A DNA stretch of 64,000 nucleotides from Areca catechu (taxonomy: Eukaryota > Streptophyta > Magnoliopsida > Arecales > Arecaceae), in NCBI GenBank assembly GCA_021397845.1, contig JAHSVC010000034.1:4549213-4613212 (forward strand), in the 5' to 3' direction. Positions within the stretch are counted from its first letter, which is position 1. Each line of letters begins with the position of its first letter. The notes beneath the pieces were generated by a model. That model was not told the DNA's origin. It made no database searches and worked only from the letters and a program-made list of their open reading frames with translations. Positions 36,857-48,375 of the stretch are shown in pieces. Made by a program: the position numbers and the translations under genes.

Positions 36857-37457
36857 GTGCGTAACCTCGTTTGCACCAATTTAGGAGGGGCACCCAATTG
36901 AGATGTCAGATCCTGTGGTTGACCACCTGAAACCCCCGAAGGAGAAGGCCGTATTCGGGGTCTCAGATCCAAGGGCGGCTGTGTCCAGATCGAGGTTCCG
37001 CCTAATCTCCCCCTTCGTGACAACATACTAGGCAAGACATGTTCACAACTTAACTTCTGACTATAAGAGAAAATGACCTCGGGAGAGTGGCCAATAGACA
37101 CTGTTGACCACTGAGCCCCCTTGAGGGGGAAAATCGAGGCACTAAAGCGATCAACGATCTAAAAGACACCAATGGGCGAGAATGAAGGTAAGCAATCGAG
37201 AGAGGGCAAACACACGAAGTAATGAGACAAATGACTTAAAGGCAGGAGGCTCCCAAAGGACTCTCGGAGAGAGTCCCGCGAGCACAGTCGCCGCAACTCA
37301 AGCACCTCTCCTCTCTCATTTTCTCCTACTCAATCCTTTATTCAAAACTCCTCTAAGCACGGAAACCGAAATGTGGTCCAACTTAGGGGATCTGTTCCGC
37401 TTTGTTGTCTGCTAACTTGATCGTCGGAGTGCCCTCACCGGGATCCCCAGCCCGAGT

Positions 37458-37478
37458 ATCTAACATTGTTTTGTAGGT
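37458..37478 (+). other. Splice-acceptor-like motif in the G2 5' LTR end
   Basis: CTAACATTGTTTTGTAGGT: branch-point-like CTAAC followed 7-8 bases later by a T-rich run and TAG. Equivalent motifs are at 48271-48287, 31556-31572 and 54318-54335. Confidence 0.45.
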
Positions 37479-37566
37479 CCGAGAACACCAGGATTCCGGA
37501 GTAAAAGGGTTGACATCCGGTACCACTTCATAGCTACAGACCATGATGGTAAGGTCGGCAATAGAT

Positions 37567-37584
37567 TGGCGCACCAGGTAGGAG
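37567..37584 (+). other. G2 primer-binding site
   Basis: TGGCGCACCAGGTAGG starts three bases after the LTR end. TGG at the start fits pairing with a tRNA CCA end; I do not assign the tRNA. Confidence 0.75.
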
Positions 37585-37637
37585 GCAGAGCCCCTGTACA
37601 AGCCCCCCCCCACGAGCTTGACAGCTCTATTTGAAGC

Positions 37638-39169
37638 ATGGTGGTGACTCGCGAAAGAAAAACTTCCACCAATCGAGCGGGAGATGCCCCCTCTCCCCCA
37701 GGCCCACATAGCCCAGAGAGGGAGCTTCCCGCTCTTCAACCACCCTCGGCAGATGGCCAGTCCGCTGCACTTGTCCAACAGATGCAGGTGCTGACCATAG
37801 CCGTGAGGCAATTACAGCATCAGTAGCGCTCCCTGGTCACTCAACCCTAGCTAGGGACCTCCACGGCCCAAGCTGCGGGCCCCCGTGGAAGCTGCGCTCC
37901 ATCCAAGGCAGGTCGTCCCATCCGCGGGCCACAACCAACCCCCGAGAGAGTCACCAAACCACCACAAAGAGGAATTATTTTGGGTCAACAGACCGGGAGA
38001 GCTGATCCCCGACGGACTGGGAGAGTCGATCCCCGGTGGATGATAATGTCATCGTCAAGCATGGCAAGCACCGCCGAGGCAAGGTCCCCACCGCGACCAT
38101 CCCCAGCTTTCAACTCCTTCTCCAATAGCCTCAGTGGAAGGCCACTGACGAGGCCATCTGGTGCCTAGCCAAGAGGTGCCTAGAAGAACAAGAGTGAAAG
38201 TTGGCGAAGCTCTCCCACCAGTTCGCCAACATACAGGACTCCACTAAGGAGCCAGTGGGCTATGATGCCTAACCCCTTCTCCTAAAAAATCCAAGAGGAA
38301 CCGATTTCGAGTCGGTTCTGCATGCCTCAGGTGGATCCCTACGATGGGACCACCGACCCCCTGGACCACTTGGAGAGCTATAAAGCTCTCATGAGAGTCC
38401 AGAGGGTGACGGACACCCTCCTATGCTTCGCCTTTTCGGCCACCTTCCGGAAGGCTGCTCGAGTCTGGTTCACCCAACTTGAGCCCGAAAGCATCGACTC
38501 CTTCCAATAGCTGGAGAGGAGGTTCGTGGCCCACTTCGATGCTTGTCGAAAGGTGCCGGGAGAAGTGAATAGCCTCTTCTCTATCCGGCAGCAAGACCAT
38601 GAGCTCCTGCGGGACTATATAACCCGCTTCAAAGCTTCCGTCCTAGAAATCTATAGTTTGGACAAGCCCGTCGCCATGCTGGCATTGAAGCGAGAGCTCA
38701 AGACCTCCCGCCTGACTTATTCTTTGGACAAGAAGCCACCGAAGATATATTCGGAACTCCTCCTTCGCATCCACAAGTATATTCGCTCGAGGAGGCTAAC
38801 TGTACCAGGAGAGAACTGGACGGGAAGCCGGTCCCGAGAGACACGCCTGGAATGCGGAGACCTGGGCTGCCTGCTGACTTTCGAACAGGACCGAAGCTGA
38901 AAGATGGTCCCGTTCCCGAGAAGACTTTCACTCCCCTCCTAGCTCCGAGGTCAAAGATTCTTATGAAGATCGAGGGCGAGCGATACCTGCATCGACCTCC
39001 CCCTCTGAGGCCATCAAGCAGTCATGACAAGATGAAGTACTACCAGTTCCATCGTGACCACGGCCACGATACTGAGGACTGCCGTAACTTGAGAAAGAAG
39101 ATTAAAGACCTAATCATGAGAGGCTACCTCAGGAAGTTCATGAGGAGCAAGGTTCCATTGGAGGATTAA
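37638..39169 (+). pseudogene. G2 gag
   Basis: The first ATG with a Gag-like frame is 37638 (MVVTRERKTSTNRAG). The conserved capsid block starts near 38322 (MPQVDPYDGTTDPLDHLESY) and continues, after a TAG at 38509, in the same frame with RRFVAHFDACRKVPGEVNSL, IRQQDHELLRDYITRF and ALKRELKTSRLTYSL, the retrotransposon Gag (PF03732-type) domain. A frameshift follows near 38850. The end carries KYYQFHRDHGHDTEDC, the Cys/His motif typical of Tat elements with the first Cys changed to Tyr. The terminal stop is at 39169. Confidence 0.88.
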
Positions 39170-39226
39170 CCACTTGCAGCTCTCCCCCCTGTTCCTGCAG
39201 TTGATAACTGACCCACTGAGAAGACC

Positions 39227-39800
39227 ATGGGCATGATTTCTTGGGGAATAGAGCACACATCGAAGAGAGCCCGGGAGGGAGGAGATCTGGAAAATGTACT
39301 TCCCTTTGTGAAGAAAAAGGGAGGTGAGGAAGAAAATGTAAACAACAATACTGTCATGGTCGAGATGACCATCACCAAGCATCTTGTAAGATGCATCATG
39401 ATTGATAGTGGGAGCTCCATGGATGTGCTTTTTTACGATACTTTCTCTCAGATGAACTTGTCCCTCGATCGGTTAAGGCCGGTGCACACCCCTCTTATGG
39501 GCTTCACCAGAGATTCTATGGGAGTTGAGGGAGAAATTACTCTCCCTATCATTGCTGGGTCACCACCTCGACAGAGCACAGTCATGATGACCTTTACTAT
39601 CGTCAGACTCCCGTCATCGTATAATGCTATCCTAGGCCACCCCGGGCTCAACCTACTTGATGCGATCATATCTACTAAGAGATTGTTGGTGCAATTCCCG
39701 ACCCCTAACGGTGTAGGAGAGATGAGGGAGGCACCTCAACCTATCTTGCACTGCTTGCAGGCTATTCCTGGGGCCAAAGTATCGAGCTCAACTCTGATGT
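39227..39800 (+). pseudogene. G2 aspartic protease
   Basis: The protease would cut the Gag-Pol polyprotein. The frame contains the catalytic motif DSGSS near 39402 (within CIMIDSGSSMDVLFYD) and the second conserved block YNAILGHPGLNLLDA near 39621. Flap-side residues and the hydrophobic core look intact. The frame ends at 39859 after reading past the domain; a frameshift separates it from RT. Same frame as the end of gag, so the two were probably one polyprotein. Confidence 0.88.
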
Positions 39801-39819
39801 CGACGACCTTAACCAAAGG

Positions 39820-41386
39820 GTGCAGGACCCTAAGGGTGGTCCCGTTGAGCACCTCCTGATGTATCCTCTTGGCTCAGACCCATTAAAGATGGTGCAGGTA
39901 GGAGCCCAACTACCAGAAGATGAACGAGCTCGCTTGCTAAGTTTCCTTCGGGCGAACGCGGATGTGTTCGCCTGGATTGCAGTGGATATGCCAGGTATTC
40001 TCCCAATTATCATCACCCACCAGTTGAAGATCGATTCGAAGTGCCGTCCAGTTCGGCAGAAGAAAAGGAGCTTTAACTCGGAGAGGCAGAAGGCTATCAA
40101 CGACGAAGTGGAGAAGCTCCTTACCGCCGGCTTCATTCATGAGGTGCAGTACCTCAGCTGGTTGGCGAATGTAGTCATGGTCAAGAAGAACAATGAAAAA
40201 TAGAGGATCTGTGTAGATTACACCGATCTCAACTGTGCTTGTCCAAAAGACAACTTTTCCCTTCCGAAGATCGACCAGCTTGGATGTCACTTTAGGGCAC
40301 CACCTCCTCTCCTTCATGGATGCATTCTCCGGGTACAATCAGATCTAGATGCTCTTGAAGGACGAGGAGCACACTACCTTCATCACGGACCGCGGGACAT
40401 ACTGCTACAGAATGATACCCTTCGGCCTGAAGAATGCTGGCACCATGTACCAGTGACTGGTCAACAATATCTTCAAAGACCAAATTGGCCGCAACATGCA
40501 GGTGTACATGGATGACATGCTCGTCATAAGCAAGTCGACCTCAGACCACGTCGACGACCTAGCAGAGACCTTCTGCAACCTTCATCTCCATCAAATAAAG
40601 TTGAACCTGACGAAGTGTGCCTTCGATATAGCAGTAGAGAAATTTCTTGGCTTCATGGTCACCTAGAGGGGGATCGAAGCCAACTCAGAGAAGGTCTGAG
40701 CAATTCTTGACATGGAGTAGCCCACCTCTAAGAAATAAGTTTAGCGACTCACCAGCCGGATAGCAACCCTGAGCCGATTCATCTCATGATCTGCCAATCA
40801 TTACCAACCCTTCTTCAAGGCGCTGCGGAAGATGCATGACTTCACTTGGATGAAGGAGTGCTAGGAGGCCTTCGAAGAACTGAAAAAGACCCTGGCATCA
40901 TCATCACTACTCTCCCGACCAGAGGAGGGAGAAGAGCTCCTCCTGTATATGGTGGTCACTCCGGAGGCTGTCAGCTCGGTCTTGGTCCATACAGATGAAG
41001 GAGGGATCCAGAGGCCCGTGTACTATACAAGCAAGCTTTTTCATGATGCCGATGTCAGGTACTCTCGATTCAAGAAGTTAATTTTTGCACTCATTGTATC
41101 TGCCCAGTGCCTCAGGCCTTACTTCCAAGCACACCCGATCACGGTTCTGTTGAATCAACCACTGAAAGTCATGTTAAGCCACCTCGACACATCTGGATGC
41201 CTAGCGAAGTGGGTGTTGAAGCTCAATGAGTTTGACATTGCCTACCGCCCGAGGTCATCCAAGAAGGCACAGGTATTGGTTGACTTCTTGGTTGAGTGTA
41301 AAAGCTTGGACGAGGGGCCAGAAGAGAGCCCCAGAATCAATAACCGGGACCTGAATTGGAGGGGGACATTTGGGTCCTGCATGTAG
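39820..41386 (+). pseudogene. G2 reverse transcriptase and first RNase H
   Basis: RT N-terminal part at 39820-40200 (DVFAW near 39962, EVEKLLTAGFIHEVQ near 40105); a TAG where Trp is usual (40201); ICVDYTDLN near 40208; frameshift near 40275; FMDAFSGYNQI near 40315; FGLKNAGTMYQ near 40423; the catalytic motif YMDDM near 40505; FLGFMVT near 40648. The connection has several stops to 40860. RNase H at 40949-41340 is open, with RPVYYTSKLFHDAD, LRPYFQAHPI and AKWVLKLNEFDI. Order and motifs are Ty3/gypsy. Confidence 0.9.
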
Positions 41387-41830
41387 ATGGAGCATCCAAC
41401 TCCGACGGAAGTGGAGCTGGACTCATCCTCGCCAATAGCGAAGAAGTCATCGCCGAATGAGCGCTCCACTTCTAGTTTGCTGCCAGCAATAATCAGGGAG
41501 AATATGAAGTGCTCCTCGTGGGACTGAGAGTCTCTCGTAAACTGGGCATACCTAGTTTGAAAGTCTTCACCAACTCATAATTGGTAATCGGGCATGTCTC
41601 GAGCGAATTCGAGGCCCGAGACCCTCAAATGTCAAAGTACCTGGAGCTGGTACATGCAAGTATGGTAGGTTTCAAGCACTTCATCATCTCCCACATTCCA
41701 CGTGGAGAGAATGCTCGCACCAACACCCTCTCCTGGTTGGCAACCTTGTTGGACTCGTCCCTGGGTCGTGCCTACATCGAGCATCTTCGGATCCCAAGCT
41801 ACGAAGCACCCAGAGAGGTCCAGCAAGTCA
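41376..41830 (+). pseudogene. G2 second RNase H domain
   Basis: After the first RNase H comes HVDGASNSDGSGAGLILAN near 41376, with the Asp of RNase H core strand 1. Then NNQGEYEVLLVGLR near 41490 supplies the catalytic Glu, and VFTNS near 41565 the next position, with Asp replaced by Asn and a stop after it. HIPRGENARTNTLSWLA near 41690 has Asn where a catalytic Asp is usual. A duplicate RNase H between RT and integrase is characteristic of the Tat lineage. Not active as it stands. Confidence 0.82.
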
Positions 41831-41846
41831 TCCTGGACCCAATTGG

Positions 41847-43075
41847 ATGGACAAGTACGTCCAGTACATTACTGACGGTACCTTGCCCGAAGATCGAATA
41901 GAGGCCGGCCTCATCAAAAGGATGGCCGTGCGCTTTGTGCTGATGGACGGACAACTCTACCAAAGGTCCGACTCCTACCCACTCCTCAAATGTTTGAGAC
42001 CCTTAGAGGTAGCAGTCATGCTCCAGGAGATACACGAAGGCCTCTACGAAAATCACGTGGGGGGCAGAACTTTGGCATATAAGGCCCTCCACCAGAGATA
42101 CTACTGGGAAATAATGAGGGAGGATGCAGCCAACTTCGTCAAGAGGTGTGACCGCTACCAGCGTCACGCTGTCGTGCAATGCCAGCGGCCGAACCACTTT
42201 TCCAGCTCTCCGTCCCTTGGCCGTTTACCTAGTGGGGCATGGATATCCTTGGTCCCTTTCCTCCTGCGTTTGGGCAGCGTAAGTTCCTGATAGTTGCCAT
42301 CGATTATTTCACGAAGGGTCGAGGCTGAACCGTTAGCCCGGATCACGAAGGCGAATGTCAGCAAGTTCTTCTGAAAATCAATCATATGCCGCTTCGGGCT
42401 CCCCCACACAATCATCACCGACAACGGACGATAGTTTAATAATCAGGAGTTCGAGGAGTTCTGCAACGACCTCGGCATCCGCCATCGCTTCACCTCGGTG
42501 GCACACCCTTAGACCAACAGGGAGGCCGAGGTGACTAACCAGACTATCCTTCAAGGGCTCCAAGCCAGACTGACCAAGCCAAGGATAGCTAGGCCGAAGA
42601 ACTTCCCAGTGTCCTATGGACATACCATACAATGCCGAGGACAGCCACAGATGAAACGCCATTCAAGCTCATCTTCGGTGCAAAAGTGGTGATCCCGATG
42701 GAACTGAGTCTGCCAACACTGCGGGTGGAGCAGTACAATGAGGTTGAGAACCCAGCATGCCTTATGCTTAATCTAGATCTACTTAAAGAGACAAGGGACA
42801 AGGCTCGAGTCCGGATGGCAGCCTACTGGCAACGGATGGCTAGATTATAACTCTAGGGTGAGGCTGAAGTCCTTTCGCCCGGAAAATCTGGTGCTGCAAT
42901 GTGCGAAAGCCCCTCCAACCTTGAGAGTGCGACAAGCTCTCTCCGAACTAGGAAGGCCCTTACAGGGTGGTCGAAGCCCTTTTTCATGGGGCTACTACCT
43001 CGCCGAGCTCGATGGGGCATGATTTTCGCAGACTTGGAACGCTGCCAACTTAAGAATATATTACCAATGATGTAA
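41847..43075 (+). pseudogene. G2 integrase
   Basis: The zinc-binding region has HEGLYENHVGGRT near 42033 and KRCDRYQRH near 42141, where the second Cys of the HHCC set is Tyr. The core starts in a new frame with WGMDILGPFPP near 42235 and IDYFTK near 42299 (first catalytic Asp). It continues with ITDNGR near 42412 (second Asp), and a Glu-bearing segment with stops around 42515. The C-terminal part (42632-42850) is open and contains DETPFKLIFGAKVVIPMEL. The end is near 43075 (NAANLRIYYQ then stop). Confidence 0.88.
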
Positions 43076-43213
43076 GACCTCCTAACATTAATAATAAAAT
43101 TCTCTTTAGCACAACGCTTGTCTCTGTCTCGTAGGACTATCATCGCCCAACCCTAGACCTGGTGACCGAAGATGAGGTGTCAGGAGTCCCGCAAGCGATC
43201 CACTGGAAGCAGC

Positions 43214-43525
43214 TAAAGCCCGGAGTCCAGTCCGGCAGCAAAAGCCTGGAGTCCAGTCCGGTAGCTAAAGCCCGAATTCCAGCCCGATAGATAAAGCTCA
43301 GAGTCCTGTCTTGCAGCAAAAGCCTGGAGTCCAATCTGGTAGCTAAAGCCTGGAGTCCAGCTCGATAGATAAAGCTCGGAGTCCATTCTGGTAGCTAAAG
43401 CCCGGAGTTCAATCCGGTAGCAAAAGCCCGGAGTCCAGTCCGGCAGCTAAAGCCGGAGTCCAGTCTGGCGGATAAAGCCCGGAATCTAGTCCGGCAGATA
43501 AAGCCCGGAATCTAGTCCGGCACCT
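43214..43525 (+). repeat. 26-bp tandem array, about 12 copies, after G2 pol
   Basis: Unit TAAAGCCCGGAGTCCAGTCC followed by GGYAGC, with point changes between copies. Twelve units fill the 312 bp. Confidence 0.92.
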
Positions 43526-43740
43526 AAAGACCGGAAACTCTTTAAGCCTGGCACGGAAGCTCTTGAAGCCCGGGAATCAAAGACCGGAAACTCTTTAAGC
43601 CCAGTATTGGAAACATTTTAAGCCTAGGAATCAAAGACTGGAAACTCTTTAAGCCGGCACCGGAAACTCTTGAAGCCCGAGAATCAAAGACTGGAAAACT
43701 TTAAGCCCAGTACTGGAAACTCATGAAGCCCGAGAATTTA
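43526..43740 (+). repeat. 53-54-bp tandem array, four copies, adjoining the 26-bp array
   Basis: Each unit starts AAAGACYGGAAACTCTTTAAG and ends with AAGCCCGAGAATC. It keeps AAAGCCCGGA-like words of the 26-bp array, so the two may share an origin. Confidence 0.9.
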
Positions 43741-44300
43741 AGGCCAGAAGCCCCGGCAACAGAAGCTTCGGGAGTCTCGCACCAAAGCCTGGAAGCCTCG
43801 AGAAATCTACTTTTCGACCAAGAGTCGAAGTCAAACTTCTAACCAAAGTTACAAACTTGGCTCCGGCAAGAAACAAAGGGATCCCAGATCTGCCATCGAC
43901 CTCAGGCGAGTCCCTGGACTCTCTCAGATATACCTCAATCTAGCATAGACAACCAGGTTGAAAGCCCTGGAATATTCTAAGTCATCACGATGGCTATGGT
44001 GTTCTAGGGAGGATCAAAAGCTTGAAGTCAGACAAGATCGAAAGTCATGACAAGAAAAAACAGAAATGCAAAGGTGTGAAATAAAAGAACTTCATTTCTG
44101 TCATAAGGTTTTTACAACTGAAGGGGACCCCGACAGGCTGGGCGACCCAAAAAGACAAAATGAAAAACCCTATGCTAGATATAGAATGCAAAATGAAGAA
44201 GGGCCGGGGTCACTGGGTCACCGGCTCCCTCCTAGGTTGGCGAGCCTCTGCATCGTCGGCTGCCACTGGCACGGTCGCCTACTCAGTCGGCTATCCGGCG
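43741..44300. other. G2 spacer between arrays and antisense ORF
   Basis: Mixed sequence without a protein match. A T-rich stretch near 44095 (minus-strand A-rich) could lie near the 3' end of an antisense transcript. Confidence 0.3.
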
Positions 44301-44309
44301 ACCACTTCC

Positions 44310-46562
44310 TCAGCCGCTCCTGAAGATGCCCCCGGCTCCTCAGGCTGTTTCTCGGCGCCGCCAATGATGATGCCTCTCAAGTCGAGCTCCGAGAAGAGTG
44401 AGGCCACCTTCTCCCGGCAGACCTCGAACCCTTCAAGAATGAGTCCATGGCAGCCTCGTGGACCTCATCCTTAAACTCCTGTGATTCCCAGAACTTCAGC
44501 CCGACCTTGCGAGCTTCCCTTTATGCAGCTTTCAACAGCACTGTGACGTATGTCGTCTTTTCATTGGCCACTGCCACTCTGCCAAGACCTCCTTGACCCG
44601 AGTCTCGAGGGCCCAGGACCGCCCCTCCAGGCGGCTAATCTTCGCTGCAGTCTCCTCAGTGCGGCACTAAGTCAATATCCTCTCCTCGGAGAGGGTCATC
44701 TCGAGATCCTTGGTGCATTCCTCAGCACGAGCCAGATCTCCTCGGAGGACCCTGTTGCTTTCCTTCAACTCCTGGCCCTTCTCCATCAGCCCCTTTACAT
44801 CGACCATGAGATTGGCTGGCCTTTTCTCCTTGTCGGCCTCCCTCTTCGCTGCATTGGTGAGGAAGTCCCGGAGCAGAAGCACATCGATCCCGACCTGCAT
44901 CAAAAAGAGGTTAGACTCTCTGAAATCTAACTGGAACATTAAAAAAAAATGCTAGATACTCACTGAGAAGAGCTGTGGGAGGATCCCAAGCAAGGCCGCC
45001 AAGTAGTCCCTGCCTCCCTTTAAGCGGCAGTCCCGAGGTTGGACCGCATACTCCATCATCTTCTCCGCCAGGCCCTGATCCCGGATGGTAGAGGCATTCC
45101 TTGGAATCCCTGCCGGTGTATGGTGGGGCTCGGAGGAGGGCTGCGTAGGAGCATCTTCGGCATGCGAAGATGTGGGCCGCGGGGCCACCGTAACCGTCGT
45201 AGCCACCATCGGAATGCTGGCCACTGTGATTGTCAGAGGAGGCGGACGCGCCGGTCACTCCTCTTCCCTCCCACATCGATGTCGATGATCTCTGGGGCAG
45301 TAATCTACTACCAAGGTGACTGAGGAGCCAATTCCTCCACCCTCCACTCTAAGGTCGAAGTGGGCCCAGGCCCTTGGTCTGTTTCCACCCGGGCCCTCTT
45401 CGGCGTAGTGTCCTGGGTCCCAATCGAAGCACTCCTCTTGTGGCCGACTCCATCAAGTTGTCCACGTAGAACTTGATCCCTAGGGAAAGAAAAAGGTCAA
45501 AGGAGGATCAGCAAAAAAAAATGGGGGGGGGGGAGAAAAAGAGCGAAAGAAAGAGGTGTGGAGCCTCACCAATCCCTTGAATCGGCTAACCCCAGCCTCG
45601 AACAGGTTTCGCTCCGAGAGCAGAACCTCGAGGGAGGGAAGTTCATCACTAAGCAGTTGGGAGAAGGCTTCCGGTCAGCTGGCACTACTTGGGCATTGCG
45701 GTTCATGGACCAGTCTGGCTCACTCCAGACCCAATTAATGTTCTCGATTGAGGCAAAGAAATACCGGTTCTTTCACTCCTTAATGGATGTAGGGAGGTCG
45801 AACCGGAGGCACTTAGGCTGGGGAGAAAGTTACCACCACCCGTCATTGGTGGAGAGGCACTTCAGGGTGAACAAGGCCCTGAACAAAGAAAAACGGGCAA
45901 AAACCCGTGAAAATGATAGAATACAATGGAGGCAAAGATGACCCTGATGGCATTAGGGGCCAACTGGGCGGGATGAGGCGAATGTGGCTAAGAAAGGAAA
46001 GGAAAAAGGGATGGAGTGGAAAACGAAGACCGCCGGTGAGGAAGTCTTCGTAGAAAGTGACCCGGCCAGGGCCACTCGAAGTAACCTGCTCCCCCGATCT
46101 CGGGAGCGAGAGCCAGATAGAATCCGGGACCCCGAACGACCCCCGAATCAAGGAAAGGTCTTCTCCGATCATTGTCGAGGCGAAGCTGGAGGGACCGGAG
46201 GAAGCCTCTGCCACTGGAGGGGTAACGGCAGAGGCAGGAGGAGAAGCATGAGCAGGAGAAGGAACCCTAGGGGCCCTAGGGCTTCCGATGACTATCCCGC
46301 TAAGACGCAGGCGCCTCCGGACATTGAGGGGAACTTCATCCTCCTCATCGGAAGATGATGGAGTCCTCGATCGGGAGGGACCTGCCTCATTCGGGTTGGT
46401 AGAGAAACGAGGGCATCGGCCCGAAGGAGCCATTTGAGCAAGAAAGGTCCGAGAAGAAGAAAGGGATGAAAAACTAAAGGAAGGGTTCGGTTCACCTAAG
46501 ATAAGGGAAGAACTGAAGACCGGGAAGAAGAAGCGGGAGAGGAAGAAAAGATGACAGGGCAC
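44310..46562 (-). pseudogene. G2 antisense additional ORF, PF04195-type 'putative gypsy-type transposon' protein
   Basis: On the strand opposite to gag-pol, an ORF opens at 46562, or more likely at the internal Met 46433 (MAPSGRCPRF). It has a Ser/Pro-rich acidic N-terminus (SSSDEEDEVPLN near 46340), then the conserved block FGVPDSIWLSLPRSGEQ and VTFYEDFLTGGLRFPLHPFF (about 46160-46030). A frameshift near 46000 is followed by TNDGWWYFSP near 45840 and GISLPQSRTLIG-like text near 45760. 44939-44667 encodes a coiled coil (GQELKESNRVLRGDLARAEE). The C-terminal block DEVHEAAMDSF is near 44460. The function is unknown. Antisense ORFs in this position are known from other Tat elements. Broken by at least two frameshifts. 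Confidence 0.72.
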
Positions 46563-46966
46563 TCACTTGCTTGTTTTGGTGAAGAAAGGCAACTCAGGAG
46601 AAGAAGAAGGATCGCTGCAACCGCTGGCGAGGTGCGAGAAAATCAAAAGACCTCGTTTTCGAAAAATCCCCTCTCTTTTCAAAGCCAATCGATAGCGACC
46701 GTACAATCCTTTTTCGCCCCCACCAGTGGATGAGAGCCACATGTGAAGGCACCCAGCGTCGACGCTTCGGTTTGCTAGAAATCGCCTCGAGTCTGGTACG
46801 GCACAATTATGGTCTATCAAAATCACAGACGTGGTGCCCGTGCATTGGGCCTCTGGCGCGACATGCGGAGCGGCGGCAATTATGGCAATAATTATAGTGG
46901 ATTTTTTGCTCTCCCATGTCATCTCTGCATTAACTCCCCACGTCCCAGCCACGGTGCTTCGATGGG

Positions 46967-46986
46967 ACTTGGAAGTGGGGGGGAAA
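46967..46986 (+). other. G2 polypurine tract
   Basis: GGAAGTGGGGGGGAAA directly before the 3' LTR; the expected plus-strand primer. Confidence 0.88.
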
Positions 46987-48375
46987 TGATATGGCAAGAC
47001 CGCTGACATGGAGTACACATCGGATCCAGCTGGCAGCCAGATAAGCAGATAGCACCGCGTCATGTTTTCTTTCAAGCTCCTCAGCCAGGTGGCCCCACCA
47101 ACGGTCGCGCCCACCTTGGCCCGAGCTCGGCACCTCTGCTCCTTCGTCAGGTGGCTCCCCAAGGTTCGAGCCCACCTCGACCAGAGTCGAGCCCTCCTCT
47201 GCTCCTTCACCAGGTGGCTCCCTAAGGGTCGAGCCCACCTTGACCGGAGTCGAGCTCACATCGACAGGTAGCTCCCCAAGGGTCGAGCCCACCTCGGCCG
47301 GAGTCGAGCCCTCCTCCGCTCATTCGCCAGGTGGCTCCCCAAGGGTCGAGCCGACCTCGGCCGGAGTCGAGCCCTCTCCTCTCCTTCACCAGGTGGCTCC
47401 CCAAGGGTCGAGCCCACCTCGGCCAAAGTCGAGCCCTCCTCCGCTCCTTCGCCAAGTGGCTCCCCAAGGGTCGAGCCCACCTCGGCCAGAGTCGAGCCCT
47501 CCTCCGCTCCTTCGCCAGGTGGCTCCCCAAGGGTCGAGCTCACCCCGGTTGAAGTCGAGCCCTCTCTTTAGAAGCATCAAGAAAAATGAAGGTGCCAGCC
47601 CTAAGACTGTTGCCGAAGCTGGCGCGCACAATGCGACGCGCCCAGTACGGCGTCCCAAATCTGTAACGATGCGTGTAATCTCGTTCGCACCAATTTGGGA
47701 GGGGCACCTCAATGGAGTTGTCAGATCCTGTGACCGACCACCTGAAACCCCCCCAAGGAGGAGGACGCATTCGGGGTCTCAGACCCAAGGGCGGCTGCAC
47801 CTAGATCGAGGTTCTACCTAATCCCCCTTCATGACAACACACCGGGTAAGACATGTTCACAACTTAACTCCCGACTATAAGAGAAAATGACCTCGGGAGA
47901 GCGGCTAACAGACACCGTTGACCCCCGAGCCCCCCTGAGGAGAAAAATCGAGGCATCGGAGCGATCGACGATCTAAAAAGACACCAACAGACGAGAAGGA
48001 AGGTAAGCAATCGAAAGAGGGCAAACACACGAAGTAGCGAGACAAGTGACTTGAAGGCAGGAGGCTCCTAGAGGACTCCTGGAGCGAGTCCCGCGAGCAT
48101 AATCGTCGCAACTCAAGCACCGCTCTCTCATTTTCTCTCACTCAATCCTTTATTCAAAACTCCTTTAAGCACGGAAACCGAAGTGGGATCCGCCTTGGGA
48201 ATCTATTCTGCTTTGCCGTCCACTGACTTGATCATCGAAGTGCCCTCGCCGGGATCCCCGGCCCGGGTCTCTGACACTATGTTGTAGGTCCGGGTATCAC
48301 CAGGATTCCGGGGTAAAGGGTTTGACGTCTGGCATCACTTCGTAGCTAACAGGCTACGACGTAAGGTCAACAACA
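46987..48375 (+). repeat. G2 3' LTR, 1389 bp, with eight ~63-bp repeats
   Basis: Homologous to 36027-37563. The array (about 47080-47570) has units near 47085, 47147, 47209, 47266 (short), 47325, 47388, 47452 and 47515, two fewer than in the 5' LTR. This accounts for most of the 148-bp length difference. Confidence 0.92.

Larger units (their letters stand above)
36027..37563 (+). repeat. G2 5' LTR, 1537 bp, with ten ~63-bp repeats
   Basis: The array runs about 36118-36760 with units near 36124, 36184, 36247, 36309, 36382, 36446, 36508, 36571, 36639 and 36702 (core CGCCAGGTGGCTCCCCAAGG, then GTCGAGCCCACCTCG). After the array come CCAAATCTATAAAGG (TATA-like, 36848) and the conserved end segment with a splice-acceptor-like motif at 37460-37476. 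Confidence 0.92.
36027..48375 (+). mobile_element. G2: full-length Tat-lineage Ty3/gypsy retrotransposon (TSD CATCC)
   Basis: LTRs 36027-37563 and 46987-48375, both starting TGATATGGCAAG. The 3' LTR ends CAACAACA and the 5' LTR ends GGCAATA at the same aligned position. CATCC flanks it at 36022-36026 and 48376-48380. A primer site (TGGCGCACCAGG, 37567) and a polypurine tract (GTGGGGGGGAAA) are in the right places. Internal order: gag, protease, RT, RNase H, second RNase H, integrase, two tandem arrays, antisense ORF. Several frameshifts and stops mean it cannot move on its own. The first 100 bp of the two LTRs differ at roughly 10 positions, mostly C/T-type changes, so it is not recent. Confidence 0.93.

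Noticed and set aside
43214..43740. CRISPR-like regular repeats
   Set aside because: Units are contiguous without unique spacers, and the context is a plant retrotransposon.
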